Origin: Deltaproteobacteria bacterium
Lineage (GTDB): Bacteria > Myxococcota_A > UBA9160 > UBA4427
Assembly: GCA_011051925.1 (NCBI GenBank)
Contig: DRKE01000227.1
Span: 1-17,523, forward strand
Length of the DNA: 17,523 nt
Reading direction: 5' to 3'
The first letter of the stretch is position 1; each line of letters opens with the position of its first letter. This document shows positions 15,482 to 17,523 of the stretch, piece by piece. Under the pieces are notes generated by a model, which was not told the DNA's origin, did not search any database, and saw only the letters and a program-made list of their open reading frames with translations. A program made the translations under genes and the position numbers.

Positions 15482-16591
15482 GTGCGGATCTTGTCGCACT
15501 ACTTCGTCGCACGCTATCTCGGCCTCTTTGCGACGGTCCTGATCGCAGCGCTCCTCGTCCTCGCGACGATCGAACTCGTCTTCCATCTCGACGATCTGTC
15601 GGACTTCGGATCCAATGCCACCCTTTCGGCCGGGGGTTTCACTCCCGGCCGGGCCATCCACTACCTCTGGATCCGCCTGGCCTCCTACTATCTCGTCGAC
15701 CTGCTTCCCATCGCGAGTTTCATCGCTGCCTTCGTGACCTGGGCCTGGGCCGGGCGAAGCGTCGAACTCGTCGCGATCCAATCCGGGGGAATCCGGCTTT
15801 CACGAATCGTCCTGCCGGTCCTGGGCGCGGCATTCATCCTATCGTGTGCCGCTGCCATCCTCCACGAGACCCTGGTCCTGCACGCGAAACGGGTATGGGC
15901 CGCCGAAATCCGGAAGGATCGGGATGATCTTTCGTTCGGGCGCGAGGTCTTCTGGTACAAGTCGGGTCGCCGTTTCGCCAATATCCGATTCGCCGATCCC
16001 GATTCGCGAACCCTGTACGGCGTCGAGATCTTCGAACTGGGCCCGGAAGGAAGGGTCCGACGCGTCATCCGTGCCGAGATCGTACGGGTCTCTGCGGATG
16101 GCCGCTGGGAGGTCGACGACGCCAGGATCTGGCGCTTCGACCCGAAGGATCCTGCCGCACCGCCCGACCTCTCGGATCGAACCGCACTGGTTCTCGACAT
16201 GGAGGCCAGGGGGGGCGAAACCCTTCTCTCGGCCGATCCCGGGGTGCTTTCCCTGGTTCGGCTCGCGGATCATCTCGCCCGCCATCCGAGGGATCCGTCG
16301 TCCGCAGCCCGTCGCTGGCGGGGGCAATTCCACGAACGGCTGAGCCGACCCTGGCTGATCCTCGTCTTCGCCTGGCTCGCCCTTCCCTTCGCGCTCCTCG
16401 TCGACGAGCGCGGCCGGATCGGGGGCCCGGCCGTTGCCGCCGCCGCCTCGCTCGGACTCTGGTTCGTCGCCCAGAGCGCGGGATCCACCCTCGCCCGACA
16501 AGGCCTCATTCCCACCGGCCTCACGCCCTGGCTGTTGATCGCCTTCACCGCCGTCGCGACCGCGATCGCCCTCCGACGCCGCCCGCTCTAG
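15473..16591 (+). CDS. LptF/LptG-family lipopolysaccharide export permease
   Basis: LptF and LptG are the inner-membrane permease subunits of the LptB2FG transporter that moves lipopolysaccharide to the outer membrane. The 372-residue protein has the family plan: three N-terminal membrane segments (about 14-35, 62-90, 108-130), a periplasmic beta-jellyroll domain (about 135-285, with FWYKSGRRFANIRFAD and GVEIFELGPEGRV) and three C-terminal segments (about 292-310, 318-340, 349-367). The stretch LLPIASFIAAFVTWAWAGRS followed by ELVAIQSGGIRLSRI is a strong family signature. Start: ATG 15473 or GTG 15482 (protein MRILSHYFVARYL...); neither has a clear ribosome site. I cannot tell LptF from LptG. 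Normally the two sit side by side, but here only one is present, between divergent ribF and convergent hflC. Confidence 0.88.
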   Translation: MIAVRILSHYFVARYLGLFATVLIAALLVLATIELVFHLDDLSDFGSNATLSAGGFTPGRAIHYLWIRLASYYLVDLLPIASFIAAFVTWAWAGRSVELVAIQSGGIRLSRIVLPVLGAAFILSCAAAILHETLVLHAKRVWAAEIRKDRDDLSFGREVFWYKSGRRFANIRFADPDSRTLYGVEIFELGPEGRVRRVIRAEIVRVSADGRWEVDDARIWRFDPKDPAAPPDLSDRTALVLDMEARGGETLLSADPGVLSLVRLADHLARHPRDPSSAARRWRGQFHERLSRPWLILVFAWLALPFALLVDERGRIGGPAVAAAASLGLWFVAQSAGSTLARQGLIPTGLTPWLLIAFTAVATAIALRRRPL

Positions 16592-16681
16592 CCGGAAGCG
16601 GCTTGCACGATCCACGGGCGACCGCGTTTCCGGCCGCCGACCCATCCTCCGAGACCGACCGGGGTCGCCGCTTCGCGCCGA

Positions 16682-17523
16682 TCAATCCGCTCCGTTCTGC
16701 GTCGAATCGAGGAAGCGGAAGAATTCGTGATCGGGAGGGACGATGAGCGTCGTCTTCTCTCCCAGCGCCTTCCGATAGGCTTCGAGGCTGCGAAGGAAAG
16801 CGTAGAAGTCGGGGTCCCGACCATAGGCTTCGGCGTAGATCCGCGCGGCCTCGGCATCCCCCTCTCCCCGCATCACCTCGGAATCCGCATTCGCCTGGGC
16901 GCGGAGTTCGCGTGCCTCCCTTTCGGCTCGAGCCCGGATCTCGCGTGCTTCTCGCGCGCCGATCGCGCGCTTCTCCCGCGAGATCGCGCGACGTTGCTCC
17001 CGCATCTGCTCGAAGGTGGCCGCTTCAGTCGGGAGCGGGAGCTCCGTCCGATTGATCCGTACGTCGATCACGCGGACGCCATTCGAAGCCAGCTCTTCGG
17101 TCGCGCGTTCGTCCAACGTGTCCAGGAGTTCGGCTCGAGCCAGCAGTTCCGCCATCGTCAGTGTGCCGACCGCGTCTCCGACCAGGGATCCGACCGTCCG
17201 CTGGATCCGCTTCGTGGCCTGGCCGATTCCCCGTGGAAAACTCCGCCGGAACTCGAGCGGAGACCGGATCTGCCAGAGGACGTAGTAGTCGATGATCAGC
17301 CGATCATTCCCGGCGATCTCGATCTCCGTCGCTGCCGCATCCAGATACTGGATCTTCTTGTCGAAGACCTCGACTTCGTCGATGAAGGGAATCCTCGGAT
17401 AGAACATCCCCTCCCAGCCAGCCTCCGTCAGTTCCGCGATCGGCCGACCCAGCCGAAGCACCAGCCGATATTCATCCGCGCGGTTGATCACGAGGGGCCC
17501 CTGGTCGATCTGGGCAGCCCACA
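16682..17523 (-). CDS. hflC: HflC-like SPFH/prohibitin-domain membrane protease modulator (5' end cut by window)
   Basis: HflC and HflK form a periplasmic-side SPFH complex that restrains the FtsH protease. The visible 279 residues run from the right edge to the stop at 16684-16682; the N-terminal membrane anchor lies outside. They include the start of the SPFH domain (VINRADEYRLVLRLGRP), IQYLDAAATEIEIAGNDRLI, a YYVLWQIRSPLEF strand, GIRVIDVRI-like NGVRVIDVRINRTELP, and a long Arg/Glu/Ala coiled coil (MREQRRAISREKRAIGAREA). The C-terminal signature DPDFYAFLRSLEAYRKALG follows, ending in a short PPDHEFFRFL tail. These match HflC rather than HflK, which has extra N-terminal Gly-rich sequence. 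hflK would be expected upstream, to the right. It converges on the permease gene with 90 bp between stops. Confidence 0.92.
   Translation of the reverse strand, partial: WAAQIDQGPLVINRADEYRLVLRLGRPIAELTEAGWEGMFYPRIPFIDEVEVFDKKIQYLDAAATEIEIAGNDRLIIDYYVLWQIRSPLEFRRSFPRGIGQATKRIQRTVGSLVGDAVGTLTMAELLARAELLDTLDERATEELASNGVRVIDVRINRTELPLPTEAATFEQMREQRRAISREKRAIGAREAREIRARAEREARELRAQANADSEVMRGEGDAEAARIYAEAYGRDPDFYAFLRSLEAYRKALGEKTTLIVPPDHEFFRFLDSTQNGAD

Noticed and set aside
15452..15781. 110-residue N-terminal extension of RibF
   Set aside because: It is fully antisense to the permease's membrane domain, Asp/Glu/Arg-rich with no family match, and the TTG at 15451 has a good ribosome site.
16592..16681. 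Inverted repeats between the convergent permease and hflC stops (GGCGACC/GGTCGCC and a CCGGAA/TTCCGG pair) as a bidirectional terminator
   Set aside because: Arms are 6-7 bp, interiors 20-39 bases, no T-runs on either side; not distinguishable from chance in GC-rich DNA.

Overview
This is a GC-rich chromosomal stretch, about 60% or more G+C by eye. It comes from a Gram-negative bacterium with a type IV pilus (T4P) system of the 'deltaproteobacterial' kind. The gene order, the many non-ATG starts and the abundance of NtrC-class regulators resemble Myxococcota/Desulfobacterota-like lineages. No rRNA or other taxonomic marker is present, so this placement is an inference.

Left block (1-3724, minus strand): a tightly coupled T4P alignment and secretin operon, read right to left. 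It starts with a small XRE/Cro-like HTH protein, followed by pilM, pilN, pilO, pilP and the 5' part of pilQ, which runs off the left edge. Stops and starts overlap or lie a few bases apart. The pilQ start is hidden because its frame has no stop in the window; its N-terminus looks like a lipoprotein signal.

Middle block (3725-6931): a 268-bp divergent intergenic region containing inverted repeats, then an NtrC-class sigma-54 activator on the plus strand (3993-5375). A membrane histidine kinase on the minus strand (5357-6931) converges on it, and their 3' ends overlap by 19 bp. Their position matches the pilS2/pilR2 pair of the Myxococcus xanthus pil cluster, but the regulator is inverted and pilA, pilG, pilH, pilI and pilD are absent here.

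Right pil block (6934-14208, minus strand): pilB-pilT-pilC-pilS-pilR, read right to left and continuing with a 2-bp gap into the extra kinase. PilB is the extension ATPase, PilT the retraction ATPase, PilC the inner-membrane platform, and PilS/PilR the classical sensor and sigma-54 activator pair for pilin expression. A 295-bp leader upstream of pilB holds a sigma-28 (FliA)-like promoter match and a small GC hairpin.

Right flank (14504-17523): ribF (bifunctional FAD synthetase/riboflavin kinase, minus strand), a divergent single LptF/LptG-family permease (plus strand) and the 3' part of hflC (minus strand, truncated by the right edge). These are housekeeping genes. No tRNA, rRNA, CRISPR array, insertion sequence or prophage was seen. 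The points of most interest are the rearranged two-component module where pilA is found in M. xanthus, the HTH gene leading the pilM operon, the putative self-lipidated PilQ and the putative sigma-28 promoter of the pilus-motor operon.
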